Shown here: positions 51,614-60,127 of the stretch, in pieces
Position numbering within the stretch: the stretch's first letter is position 1
Layout of the letters: every line of letters begins with the position of its first letter
Source: Mesorhizobium huakuii
GTDB taxonomy: Bacteria; Pseudomonadota; Alphaproteobacteria; Rhizobiales; Rhizobiaceae
Length of the DNA: 64,000 nucleotides
Direction: 5' to 3'
NCBI RefSeq assembly: GCF_014189455.1
Contig: NZ_CP050296.1
Span: forward strand, 4,460,001-4,524,000
Program-made: the position numbers and the translations under genes
Notes under the pieces: model-generated
Told to the model about the DNA's origin: nothing
Databases searched by the model: none
The model's input: only the letters and a program-made list of their open reading frames with translations

Positions 51614-52888
51614 ATGTCGGTGGAAAAAATAGACACACTTGTCGTCGGCGGTGGCCAGGCGGGGGTGGCTATGTCTGAGCATCTGAGCAAATGCGGCGTG
51701 CCGCATCTCGTTCTCGAGCGTGGCCGGATCGCTGAGCGCTGGCGTTCGCAGCGGTGGGACTCGCTCGTTGCCAACGGCCCGGCCTGGCACGACCGTTTCC
51801 CGGGCATGGAATTTCCCGTGACGGGTCCCGACGGCTTTCCCTCCAAGGAGGAGGTTGCGGACTATTTCGCCGCCTATGCAAAACAGATCAATGCGCCGAT
51901 CCGCTGCGGCGTCGAGGTCAAGCTCGCACAAAGAAATGTCGGACGGCCCGGGTTCCGCGTCGAGACGTCGGACGGGGTGATCGAAGCCAACAGCATCGTC
52001 GCGGCGACCGGACCGTTCCAGGTCCCCGTCATCCCCGCTCTTGTCCCCGGCGATGCCGGCATTCCGCAGATCCATTCCAGCGAGTACCGCAACCCCGGAC
52101 AATTGCCAAAGGGCGCGGTGCTGGTGGTCGGGGCGGGATCGTCAGGTGTGCAGATCGCCGATGAGTTGCAGCGCTCGGGGCGGCGCGTCTACCTCTCGGT
52201 CGGCCCGCACGACCGCCCGCCGCGCGCCTATCGCGGGCGCGATTTCTGCTGGTGGCTTGGCGTTCTCGGCAAATGGGACCTCGAGACCCCAGGGCCTGGC
52301 ACAGAACATGTCACGATCGCGGTGAGCGGCGCGCGTGGCGGCGAGACGATTGATTTCCGTCGGCTGGCCGCGCAGGGACTTACCCTGGTCGGCATGACGA
52401 AAACATATCAGGACGGCGTGCTGACCTTCGCGCCCGATCTGGCGAAGAACATTGCCCGCGGTGACGCCAACCTGATGTCGCTGCTGGACGAGGCTGACGC
52501 CTATGTCGCGCGCAACGGCCTCGACCTTCCGCAAGAGCCCGCGGCCCGTCGGATCGACCCGGATCCCGAATGCCTGGCTAATCCGCTTCGTGAACTCGAT
52601 CTGGCCGAAGCCGGCATATCGTCGATCATCTGGGCGACAGGCTTTGCCGTCGATTACAGCTGGCTGAAGGTCGATGCTTTTGACGGGAAGGGCCGGCCGA
52701 GGCATCAGCGCGGCGTCTCGACCGAACCTGGAATCTATTTTCTCGGCCTTCCCTGGCAGTCGCGAAGAGGATCGAGTTTCATCTGGGGTGTCTGGCATGA
52801 TGCCAAGCATGTCGCCGACCGTATTTCGACGCAGCGCAAATATCTGGCCTATCACGCTGCCGCTCAACGCGAGACAGTGGACGCCTGA
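51614..52888 (+). CDS. FMO-type NAD(P)/FAD-dependent monooxygenase
   Basis: 424 aa. FAD-binding VVGGGQAGVAMSEHL near residue 11 and NADPH-binding VVGAGSSGVQIADEL near residue 170 frame an HSSEYRNP segment like the FMO fingerprint (HxxxY). ERWRSQRWDSLVANGPAWHD is typical of the CzcO/YUCCA-like group. It probably oxygenates N, S or a ketone carbon of a small molecule. It is not the bacterial trimethylamine monooxygenase type. ATG 51614 follows AAAGGA. It lies 146 bases after the GMC gene; the gap has no evident gene. Confidence 0.86.
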   Translation: MSVEKIDTLVVGGGQAGVAMSEHLSKCGVPHLVLERGRIAERWRSQRWDSLVANGPAWHDRFPGMEFPVTGPDGFPSKEEVADYFAAYAKQINAPIRCGVEVKLAQRNVGRPGFRVETSDGVIEANSIVAATGPFQVPVIPALVPGDAGIPQIHSSEYRNPGQLPKGAVLVVGAGSSGVQIADELQRSGRRVYLSVGPHDRPPRAYRGRDFCWWLGVLGKWDLETPGPGTEHVTIAVSGARGGETIDFRRLAAQGLTLVGMTKTYQDGVLTFAPDLAKNIARGDANLMSLLDEADAYVARNGLDLPQEPAARRIDPDPECLANPLRELDLAEAGISSIIWATGFAVDYSWLKVDAFDGKGRPRHQRGVSTEPGIYFLGLPWQSRRGSSFIWGVWHDAKHVADRISTQRKYLAYHAAAQRETVDA

Positions 52889-52932
52889 CCGACGTTGACG
52901 ACAGCCGCGAGCCCGATCTGATGGAGACCAGC

Positions 52933-53349
52933 ATGGCGCATACGAGAATTCGCAAGTTCAACACCAAGGACACCTATCCCGAGCAGAAGCTCGACAATGA
53001 TCTGTGCCAGGCGGTCGTCACGCGGGGTGGCCGGACGGTCTATCTGCGTGGCCAGTGTCCTCAGGATCTCGACACCGCCAAGAATATCGACAGCCACGAT
53101 CCGGCCGAGCAGACGCACAAGGTGATGCAGAACATCAGGCAGCTCATCGAGGAGTGCGGCGGCACCATGGAGCATCTGGTCAAGGTGGTCGTCTACATCA
53201 CCGACGTGCGCCATCGCGAGGCGGTCTACCGCACCATGGGCGAGTACATCAAAGGCGTGCATCCCGTCTCGACCGGCCTCGTCGTGTCGGCCCTGGCGCG
53301 GCCGGACTGGCTGGTCGAGATAGACGGCACCGCCGTCATCCCGGATTGA
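52933..53349 (+). CDS. RidA-family protein lacking the catalytic Arg
   Basis: 138 aa from the ATG at 52933, which has GGAGA at the right distance; ATG 52921 would add 4 residues. VYLRGQCPQDLDTAKN and HKVMQNIRQLIEECGGTMEHLVKVVVYITD are RidA blocks. Where active imine deaminases have P-x-R, this reads HPVSTGLVV, so the Arg is missing. It belongs to one of the Rid subfamilies without known deaminase activity. It is followed after 5 bases by the DUF1028 gene, with which such proteins often occur. Confidence 0.86.
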   Translation: MAHTRIRKFNTKDTYPEQKLDNDLCQAVVTRGGRTVYLRGQCPQDLDTAKNIDSHDPAEQTHKVMQNIRQLIEECGGTMEHLVKVVVYITDVRHREAVYRTMGEYIKGVHPVSTGLVVSALARPDWLVEIDGTAVIPD

Positions 53350-53354
53350 TCCTG

Positions 53355-54029
53355 ATGACGTTCTCAATTGTCGCGCGGTGCAGCCGCACCGGCATGTTCG
53401 GCGTCGCGGTGTCGTCCTCCTCACCGGCGGTGGCGGCGCGTTGCGCCTATGCGCAGGCGGGCGTGGGCGCGGTCGCCAGCCAGAACGTCACCGATCCGAC
53501 TCTCGGTACGAGAGGGCTCGAACTGCTGGCGCGCGGAGCCTCGGCCGCCGAGGCGGTCGCCATCCTGAAGCGCACCGGCGCCTACAGCGAGTACCGGCAG
53601 GTGCTGGCTGTCGATGTCGCCGGGACCACCGCCATCCATTCCGGGCCGAGGGCGCTTGGCATCTGGGCGGAAGCGCGTGCGGACAATGTCGCCTGCGGCG
53701 GCAACATGCTGGCCCATGATGGCGTGCCGCAAGCCATGGTCGAGGCCTTCCTCGCCTCGGAAGGGCATCTCGGCGACCGCCTGATCGCGACCATGCGCGC
53801 CGCGCTGAAGGCGGGTGGCGAGGCGGGTCCGGTCCATTCGGCTGGAATGAAGCTGGTGCGCGAGGTCGCCTGGCCGGTCGCGGACCTGCGCTGCGACTGG
53901 AGCGAAAGCTGCCCGATCGAGGAGCTGGCAGCCCTGTGGGATCGCTACAAGCCGCAACTCGATGCCTATGTCACCCGCGCGATCAATCCGTCCGACGCGC
54001 CGAGCTATGGCGTGCCGGGCGACGAGTAG
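53355..54029 (+). CDS. DUF1028-family protein (putative Ntn-hydrolase fold)
   Basis: 224 aa, single domain. MTFSIVARCSRTGMFGVAVS, then GVGAVASQNVTDPTLGTRGLE and NVACGGNMLAHDGVPQAM are the conserved blocks. After removal of Met, Thr2 would be N-terminal, consistent with the Ntn-hydrolase-like assignment; a reaction has not been shown to my knowledge. Its place between RidA and aldehyde dehydrogenase genes suggests hydrolysis of an amide in the pathway (inference). ATG 53355 is chosen; frames upstream belong to RidA. Confidence 0.83.
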   Translation: MTFSIVARCSRTGMFGVAVSSSSPAVAARCAYAQAGVGAVASQNVTDPTLGTRGLELLARGASAAEAVAILKRTGAYSEYRQVLAVDVAGTTAIHSGPRALGIWAEARADNVACGGNMLAHDGVPQAMVEAFLASEGHLGDRLIATMRAALKAGGEAGPVHSAGMKLVREVAWPVADLRCDWSESCPIEELAALWDRYKPQLDAYVTRAINPSDAPSYGVPGDE

Positions 54030-54054
54030 TGAGTACGCAGGGGGAGGCGTCCGC

Positions 54055-55545
54055 ATGAGCGAACTCAGTCACAAGGACTGGATCGGCAAGGCATCGGCGA
54101 TCCGTTTTCGCGACAAGGCGTTCATCGACGGCAAGACGGTTGCCGCGCGTTCGGGCCGCACCTTCGCCAGTATCAACCCGGCCACCGGCGAAACGTTGGC
54201 CGAGGTGGCGTCGTGCGGCGAGGAGGATATCGATCTGGCCGTTGCCGCGGCGCGCCGCAGTTTCGAGGCCGGTGTCTGGTCGCGCACCAGCCCGGCGCAC
54301 CGCAAGGAGGTTCTGCTGCGGCTGGCACGGCTGCTGCGCGAAAACCTGCAGGAGCTTGCCCTGCTCGAATCGCTCGACATGGGCAAGTTGGTCACGGATG
54401 CCGCCACCGTTGATGTTCCCGGCTCGGCGGCGATCTTCCAGTGGTATGGCGAGGCCATCGACAAGATCTACGACGAGATCGCGCCGACAGGCGCGAGCGA
54501 TCTGGTATTGGTGCGGCGCGAGCCACTCGGCGTCATCGGCGCTGTGGTGCCGTGGAATTTCCCGCTCGACATGGCCACATGGAAATGCGCGCCCGCGCTG
54601 GCGGCGGGCAATTCGGTGGTGCTGAAGCCCGCGGAACAGTCGCCTTTCTCGGCGCTCAGGCTGGCGGAACTCGCCATGGAGGCGGGCCTGCCGGCCGGTG
54701 TGCTCAACGTTGTACCCGGCCTTGGCGAGACGGCCGGACAGGCGCTCGGTCGCCACATGGACGTGGATTGCCTCGCCTTCACCGGATCGACCGCGGTCGG
54801 CAAGATGTTCCTGCAATATTCGGGTCAGTCGAACATGAAGCAGGTCTGGCTCGAAACCGGCGGCAAGAGCCCGAACCTTGTCTTCGCCGATTGCGGCGAT
54901 CTCGATGCGGCAGCCGACATGGCGGCATTTGGCATCTTCTTCAACCAGGGCGAGGTCTGTTCGGCCAATTCGCGCCTGCTCGTGCAACGCTCCATCAAGG
55001 ATGCCTTCGTGGAGAAACTGGCTGAGCGCGCGGCGGTCACCCAGCCTGGCGATCCGCTCGACCCGGCCTCGAAAATGGGCGCCATGGTCGATGCCCGCCA
55101 TGCCGCTAACGTCATGCGCTTCGTCGAGGCCGGCAAGAAGACCGCGCGCCTGGTCGCCGGCGGCGATCGCGTCACGGTCAATGGTCGGGGCAGCTTCATA
55201 CAGCCCACCATCTTCGACAATGTCGCCCATGACGACCCGATCGCCAGGGACGAGATATTCGGGCCGGTGCTCTCGGTCATTGCTTTCGACGCTGAGGAGG
55301 AGGCTATCCGCATAGCCAATGACAGCCCCTACGGGCTGGCCGCATCGCTATGGACCGACAGTCTTTCGCGCGCGCACCGCGTCGCCGGCCGGCTCCGCGT
55401 CGGCACGGTTTCCGTCAATACGGTCGACGCGCTGAGCCCGATGACGCCGTTCGGCGGTATCAAGCAATCCGGCTTCGGCCGCGACCTGTCGCTGCATGCG
55501 CTGGACAAGTACACCGCGCTGAAAACGACATGGATCAAGTACTGA
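54055..55545 (+). CDS. Aldehyde dehydrogenase (PuuC/AldA-like)
   Basis: 496 aa. VIGAVVPWNFPLDMATWKC, FTGSTAVGKMFLQYS, catalytic Glu in VWLETGGKSP and catalytic Cys in FFNQGEVCSANSR are intact. Similarity is to gamma-glutamyl-gamma-aminobutyraldehyde dehydrogenase and related enzymes acting on amino-aldehydes. ATG 54055 has GGGGGAGG upstream. It follows DUF1028 after 25 bases and likely oxidises the aldehyde produced by the GMC oxidoreductase. Confidence 0.9.
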   Translation: MSELSHKDWIGKASAIRFRDKAFIDGKTVAARSGRTFASINPATGETLAEVASCGEEDIDLAVAAARRSFEAGVWSRTSPAHRKEVLLRLARLLRENLQELALLESLDMGKLVTDAATVDVPGSAAIFQWYGEAIDKIYDEIAPTGASDLVLVRREPLGVIGAVVPWNFPLDMATWKCAPALAAGNSVVLKPAEQSPFSALRLAELAMEAGLPAGVLNVVPGLGETAGQALGRHMDVDCLAFTGSTAVGKMFLQYSGQSNMKQVWLETGGKSPNLVFADCGDLDAAADMAAFGIFFNQGEVCSANSRLLVQRSIKDAFVEKLAERAAVTQPGDPLDPASKMGAMVDARHAANVMRFVEAGKKTARLVAGGDRVTVNGRGSFIQPTIFDNVAHDDPIARDEIFGPVLSVIAFDAEEEAIRIANDSPYGLAASLWTDSLSRAHRVAGRLRVGTVSVNTVDALSPMTPFGGIKQSGFGRDLSLHALDKYTALKTTWIKY

Positions 55546-55595
55546 GGCGGAGCGGGCGCTTGATCGCGGCCCCCAAACCGGCAACATAGAAGCCC

Positions 55596-56531
55596 ATGCC
55601 GCTACGCTTCACGCTCAGACAACTGGAATATTTCGTCGCCGTCGGCGAAGCCGGCTCCATTACCAAGGCGGCCGAGCAGGTCAATGTCTCGCCGCCTTCG
55701 ATCTCGGCGTCGATCGCGCAGCTCGAGGCCGAATTCGGCGTCCAGCTTTTCGTCCGCAAGCATTCGCATGGCCTGTCGCTCACGGCCGGCGGGCGCGTTT
55801 TCCTGAAGGAGGCCGCCCGGCTTTTGGCCGATGCCGACGCCCTGCACGATATTGCCGGCGACATCGCCGAGAAGGTGCGCGGGCCGCTGGCGGTCGGATG
55901 CTTGCTGACCTTCGCGCAGATCGTCATGCCGACCCTGCGCATGAAGTTCGAGCGCGCCTATCCCGAAGTGCGGTTCCGGCAGTTCGAACGCAACCAGGGG
56001 CAGTTGCTCGAAATGTTGCAGCGGGGCGAGATCGATGCAGCACTTACCTACGATCTCGAACTGTCGCAGGACACGACGTTCGAACCGCTGATGCTGGTGC
56101 CGGCCTATGTCATGCTGCCACAGGGGCACCGCTTCGCCGGCAAGGCTTCGATCACGACGGAAGAACTGGCTGACGAGCCGATGGTGCTGCTCGACCTGCC
56201 ATACAGCCGCGAATATTTTCTCTCGGCCTTCCAGATGCGGGGCATCAGGCCCAACATTGCCGAGCGCACCGGCGACATCGCGGTGATGCGGTCGATGGTA
56301 GCGAACGGCTTCGGCTACGGCATCGCCAACATGCGGCCGCTCAACACGCTGGCGCCCGACGGCAAGCCGCTGGTCTTCGTGCCTCTGGCAGGGGATTTGC
56401 GGCCTCTGACCATGGGTGTCGCCTTGCCCAACGCCGAGCACCGCACCCAGACGGTGCAGGCTTTCATCGATCATTGCCGCCGTTTCGTCGTCGAACAGGG
56501 CGTGTTCGGCAGCGGGCGGGTTGTGGAATAG
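55596..56531 (+). CDS. LysR-family regulator (CynR/CatM-like subgroup)
   Basis: 311 aa. The N-terminal wHTH reads FTLRQLEYFVAVGEAGSITK and EQVNVSPPSISASIAQLEAE; the rest is a substrate-binding domain with VRGPLAVGCLLTFAQIVMPT. It is on the same strand as, and 50 bases after, the aldehyde dehydrogenase, and convergent with the M20 peptidase gene. It probably controls one or both of the flanking catabolic sets; a T-N11-A dyad at 57822-57840 could be its site. Confidence 0.88.
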   Translation: MPLRFTLRQLEYFVAVGEAGSITKAAEQVNVSPPSISASIAQLEAEFGVQLFVRKHSHGLSLTAGGRVFLKEAARLLADADALHDIAGDIAEKVRGPLAVGCLLTFAQIVMPTLRMKFERAYPEVRFRQFERNQGQLLEMLQRGEIDAALTYDLELSQDTTFEPLMLVPAYVMLPQGHRFAGKASITTEELADEPMVLLDLPYSREYFLSAFQMRGIRPNIAERTGDIAVMRSMVANGFGYGIANMRPLNTLAPDGKPLVFVPLAGDLRPLTMGVALPNAEHRTQTVQAFIDHCRRFVVEQGVFGSGRVVE

Positions 56532-56541
56532 AGGCGTTCCG

Positions 56542-57708
56542 TCACGCAAGCTGAAGCCGGTGATCGGCAAGCCGTTGCAGCAGATTGTCCAGCATGTCGT
56601 CGCAGCGGCGTAGCTGTTCGACGCTGACGAATTCGTCCGGCCGGTGCCCTTGCGCCATCGAGCCCGGCCCGCACACGATGGTCGGCGTGCCGAGGTCGCG
56701 GCTGAACAATCCGCCTTCGGTGCCGAAGGCAACCTTGATGGTGTCGTTGGCGCCGGTCAACGACTTCACGAAGGCCACGGCCTGCGAATTCGCCGGTGTG
56801 TCCAGTCCCGGATAAATGTTGGTGATCTCGATGTCGATGGCCGCTTCCGGCGCGATCGTTGAGGCGGCAACGGCAATACGCTGCGCCTCCGCGCGCAGGC
56901 CATCGAGGATTTCGTCCGGATTGTCGGCCGCGACGTTGCGGATCTCGAAGTCGAGCTGGCAGAGGTTCGGCACAATGTTGAGCGCCACGCCGGCATTGAT
57001 CTTGCCGACGTGGACGGTGGTGTAGGGAATATCATAGTCGCCGTCGCGCGCGCCATCGCTGGCCAGCCGGTCCTGTTCCCGGCGCAATGCGCAGACGAAG
57101 TCGCAGCCCAGATGAATGGCGTTGAGCGCCAGCGGAGCGAGCGCCGAATGGCCTTCGCGTCCCCTGCAGAGGGCGCGCGCCGCAAGCTTGCCCTTGTGTC
57201 CGGTCGCCACCTGCATGTTGGTCGGCTCGCCGACGATGCACAGCAGAGGCCGGTGCGGCGCGGATCGCAGCATGTCGATAAGGCTGTGTACGCCGATGCA
57301 GCCGATCTCCTCGTCATAGGAAAGCGCCAGATGCAAGGGCGTTAGCAGGCTCATTTTCGCGGCCTTGAGACAGGCCGCGAGCGCGCAGGCCACGAAACCC
57401 TTCATGTCGGCGGCACCACGGCCGTACAGCTTGCCGTCGCGCGCGGTCATCTCGAAAGGCGCCAGCGTCCAGTCCTGCCCGTCGACGGGGACGACGTCAG
57501 TGTGGCCGGACAGCATGACGCCGGGCGCGTCGGCCGGCCCGATGGTGGCGAACAGGTTCGCCTTGTGGCCATCCGCGCTGCGGATGATCTGGCAGGCAAT
57601 GCCCTGCGTCCCCAGCAACTCCGTCACATAGCCGATGAGGTCGAGGTTCGAGTCGCGGCTGACCGTCGGAAAGGCGATCAGCTTTTCAAGGATCTGGATG
57701 CTGTCCAT
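56542..57708 (-). CDS. M20-family deacylase (ArgE/acetylornithine deacetylase-like)
   Basis: 388 aa. Metal and catalytic residues are visible in LSGHTDVVPVDGQDW (His, Asp), GRGAADMKGF (bridging Asp), SYDEEIGCIG (Glu-Glu), GTEGGLFS (Glu region) and the final His in SMAQGHRPDEFV. The dimerisation domain lies between about residues 180 and 290. It resembles the ArgE form with acetylornithine-like substrates, but genes of this subgroup in catabolic clusters often act on other N-acyl amino acids. ATG 57708 fits the family; it is divergent from the amine dehydrogenase-like gene. Confidence 0.88.
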   Translation of the reverse strand: MDSIQILEKLIAFPTVSRDSNLDLIGYVTELLGTQGIACQIIRSADGHKANLFATIGPADAPGVMLSGHTDVVPVDGQDWTLAPFEMTARDGKLYGRGAADMKGFVACALAACLKAAKMSLLTPLHLALSYDEEIGCIGVHSLIDMLRSAPHRPLLCIVGEPTNMQVATGHKGKLAARALCRGREGHSALAPLALNAIHLGCDFVCALRREQDRLASDGARDGDYDIPYTTVHVGKINAGVALNIVPNLCQLDFEIRNVAADNPDEILDGLRAEAQRIAVAASTIAPEAAIDIEITNIYPGLDTPANSQAVAFVKSLTGANDTIKVAFGTEGGLFSRDLGTPTIVCGPGSMAQGHRPDEFVSVEQLRRCDDMLDNLLQRLADHRLQLA

Positions 57709-57821
57709 GCGTCTCACGTCTTGTTGGCCGTGCGCGCTATCTAGCATCGCGTGGCCACCGCCTTGAAGTCGCATTTGGCTCAGCCGGGATTTGCCGGATG
57801 CTAATCCAGGCGGCGAGGGCT

Positions 57822-57840
57822 GATTAGGAGCGTCCTAATC
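57822..57840. promoter_or_regulatory. Perfect dyad GATTAGGA-GCG-TCCTAATC
   Basis: 8-bp arms at 57822-57829 and 57833-57840 with a 3-base centre, in the 274-base region between the divergent M20 and amine dehydrogenase-like genes. It contains TAGGAGCGTCCTA, a T-N11-A core as used by LysR proteins. A further CTAATC half-site lies at 57811-57816. Confidence 0.6.
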
Positions 57841-57982
57841 GGCACAGAAGAAATCTGTAGTTTTCCGGCGCGCGCCGCAACTTATGAGTAGGGTCACGGC
57901 ATCTACCCAGCGGGCAGACCGGCTTGCGCCAAGTTTCATCACCGCGCATGCCGCGATGCGACGCAGGCAGGAAGGAAGCACC

Positions 57983-60052
57983 ATGCGTGATCCACGCTAC
58001 GACATTCTGTTCGAGCCCGTGAAGATCGGTCCGGTGACCGCCAAGAACCGCTTTTACCAGGTGCCGCACTGCAATGGCGGCGGCTACCGCGATCCCTCCG
58101 CCGCGGCCGAGATGCGGCGCATCAAGTCGGAAGGCGGCTGGAGCGTCATCTTCACCGAGCAGACCGAGATGCACCACACTTCGGAGATCACGCCCTTCAT
58201 CGAGCTCAGGCTGTGGGACGACGCCGACATCCCGGCGCTGGCGAAGATGGCTGAGGCCATGCACCAGCATGGCGCGCTGGCCGGTATTCAGCTCGCCTAT
58301 TCCGGCATCAACGGCCCGAACCTCTACACCAAGGAGGTGCCGCGCGGGCCGTCGGCCTTGCCGATCCGCACCTTCACCAACGATCCGGTGCAGGCGCGCG
58401 CCATGGACAGAGAGGATATACGCGACCTCAGGCGCTGGCACCGCAACGCCTTCAAACGCGCCAAGATGGCTGGCTTCGATCTGGTATGTCTCTACGGCGC
58501 GCATGGTTTCGGCATCATCCAGCACTTCCTGTCCACCGCCACCAACCAGCGCAGCGACGAATATGGCGGCTCGCTGGAAAACCGTTCGCGGCTGATGCGC
58601 GAACTGATCGAAGAGGGCAGGGATGCCATCGGCGACACCTGCGGCCTGACGCTGCGGCTGTCGCTGGACGAGATGATCGGCGAGCTTGGCTTCGCCAATT
58701 CCGAAGTGCGCGACATGATCGAGATGCACGCCGACCTGCCCGACCTCTGGGACCTGGCGCATGGTGCCTGGGAGGATTGTTCGGGGCCGTCGCGCTTCAA
58801 GGAAGAGGCCGCGCAGGAAAGCCTGGTATCCGGCATCAAGACGCTGACCTCGAAGCCGGTCGTCGGCGTCGGCCGTTTCACCTCGCCGGATGTGATGGTC
58901 AGGATGATCAAGTCCGGCACGCTCGATTTCATCGGCTGCGCCCGTCCATCGATCGCCGACCCCTTCCTGCCGAAGAAGGTGGAGGAGGGGCGCATCGAGG
59001 ACATCCGCGAATGCATCGGCTGCAACATCTGCATCACCGGCGACATGACCATGTCGATCTCGCGCTGCACGCAGAACCCGACCTTCATGGAGGAGTGGCG
59101 CAAGGGCTGGCATCCCGAGCGCATGCAGGCCAAGGGCGACAGCGACAGCGTGCTGATCGTCGGCGCCGGTCCCGCCGGGCTGGAGGCCGCCCGGGCGCTC
59201 GGCCTGCGCGGCTACCAGGTGGCCATCGCCGAGGCCGGCACCGAGCTCGGCGGCCGCGTCGCGCGCGAGTGCCGCCTGCCTGGGCTGTCGGCCTGGGGCC
59301 GCGTGCGCGACTATCGCCAGTACCAGCTCAGCCAGATGTCCAATGTCGACGTCTATTTCGAAAGCCGTTTGTCGGAGCAGGATATCCTGGCCTTCGGCTT
59401 TCAGCACATCGCCCTTGCCACCGGCTCGACATGGCGCCGCGATGGCGTGGCGCGCGCCCATGTCGTGCCGATGCCAATCGACCAGGCCACGCCGGTCTAC
59501 ACGCCGGACGATTTGATAGGCGGCAATGTGCCGACCGGCGCTGTCGTACTGTTCGACGACGACCACTACTATATGGGTGGCGTTCTGGCCGAGCTGATGG
59601 CGCGCCAGGGCGCCAAGGTGACGCTGGTGACGCCGTCCGCCTATGTCTCGGACTGGACCCGCAACACGCTGGAGCAGGGCGCTATCCACCGCCGCCTGGC
59701 CGGACTCGGTGTCGAGATCGTGCTCAACCGGACCGTGACGCGCGTCGTGCCGGGAGGCGTTGCCACCGCCTGCGCCTACACCGGTGCCGAACGCGACATC
59801 GCCGCCGACGCCGTGGTGCTAGTGACGTCGCGCCAGCAGGACGACGAGGTCTGGCGCGCGCTGAAAGCGCGGCGCGACGAATGGGCCGACAATGGTATCC
59901 GTTCGATCAAGGTCATAGGCGATGCCGAGGCGCCGGGGCCGATCGCCTGGGCGACCTATGCCGGCCACCGCTTCGCACGCGAGCTGGACGAACACGATAT
60001 CGGTGATGCGCTGCCGTTCCGGCGGGAAGTGACGGCCCTGGCGGCGGAATAG
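57983..60052 (+). CDS. Dimethylamine/trimethylamine dehydrogenase-family flavoprotein
   Basis: 689 aa with an N-terminal FMN barrel, a [4Fe-4S] site and C-terminal FAD/ADP-binding Rossmann domains (VLIVGAGPAGLEAARALGL). The N-terminus MRDPRYDILFEPVKIGP then KNRFYQVPHC matches TMADH; Cys30 is the residue that binds 6-S-cysteinyl FMN. The cluster Cys residues are in ECIGCNICITG plus a later Cys (SRCTQN), and YGAH of the active site is kept. Position 60 is Gln (TEQ), as in dimethylamine dehydrogenase, not Tyr as in TMADH. However the Trp355 region differs (GDMT). It would demethylate a secondary or tertiary amine to formaldehyde and pass electrons to ETF. Confidence 0.87.
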   Translation: MRDPRYDILFEPVKIGPVTAKNRFYQVPHCNGGGYRDPSAAAEMRRIKSEGGWSVIFTEQTEMHHTSEITPFIELRLWDDADIPALAKMAEAMHQHGALAGIQLAYSGINGPNLYTKEVPRGPSALPIRTFTNDPVQARAMDREDIRDLRRWHRNAFKRAKMAGFDLVCLYGAHGFGIIQHFLSTATNQRSDEYGGSLENRSRLMRELIEEGRDAIGDTCGLTLRLSLDEMIGELGFANSEVRDMIEMHADLPDLWDLAHGAWEDCSGPSRFKEEAAQESLVSGIKTLTSKPVVGVGRFTSPDVMVRMIKSGTLDFIGCARPSIADPFLPKKVEEGRIEDIRECIGCNICITGDMTMSISRCTQNPTFMEEWRKGWHPERMQAKGDSDSVLIVGAGPAGLEAARALGLRGYQVAIAEAGTELGGRVARECRLPGLSAWGRVRDYRQYQLSQMSNVDVYFESRLSEQDILAFGFQHIALATGSTWRRDGVARAHVVPMPIDQATPVYTPDDLIGGNVPTGAVVLFDDDHYYMGGVLAELMARQGAKVTLVTPSAYVSDWTRNTLEQGAIHRRLAGLGVEIVLNRTVTRVVPGGVATACAYTGAERDIAADAVVLVTSRQQDDEVWRALKARRDEWADNGIRSIKVIGDAEAPGPIAWATYAGHRFARELDEHDIGDALPFRREVTALAAE

Positions 60053-60127
60053 CCGGGGCTTGCGCCTGGCAACCATGGTCCTTAGACAGGCGGCCGTTAA
60101 GGACGTTTGCCGAAGGCGGAGAAGAAC

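Noticed and set aside
51614..52888. Trimethylamine monooxygenase (Tmm)
   Set aside because: The N-terminal region and fingerprint spacing follow the CzcO/YUCCA-like group, not Tmm, despite the amine dehydrogenase-like gene further on.
57824..59689. 621-codon leftward frame opposite the amine dehydrogenase gene
   Set aside because: Antisense shadow; the rightward frame matches TMADH over its full length.
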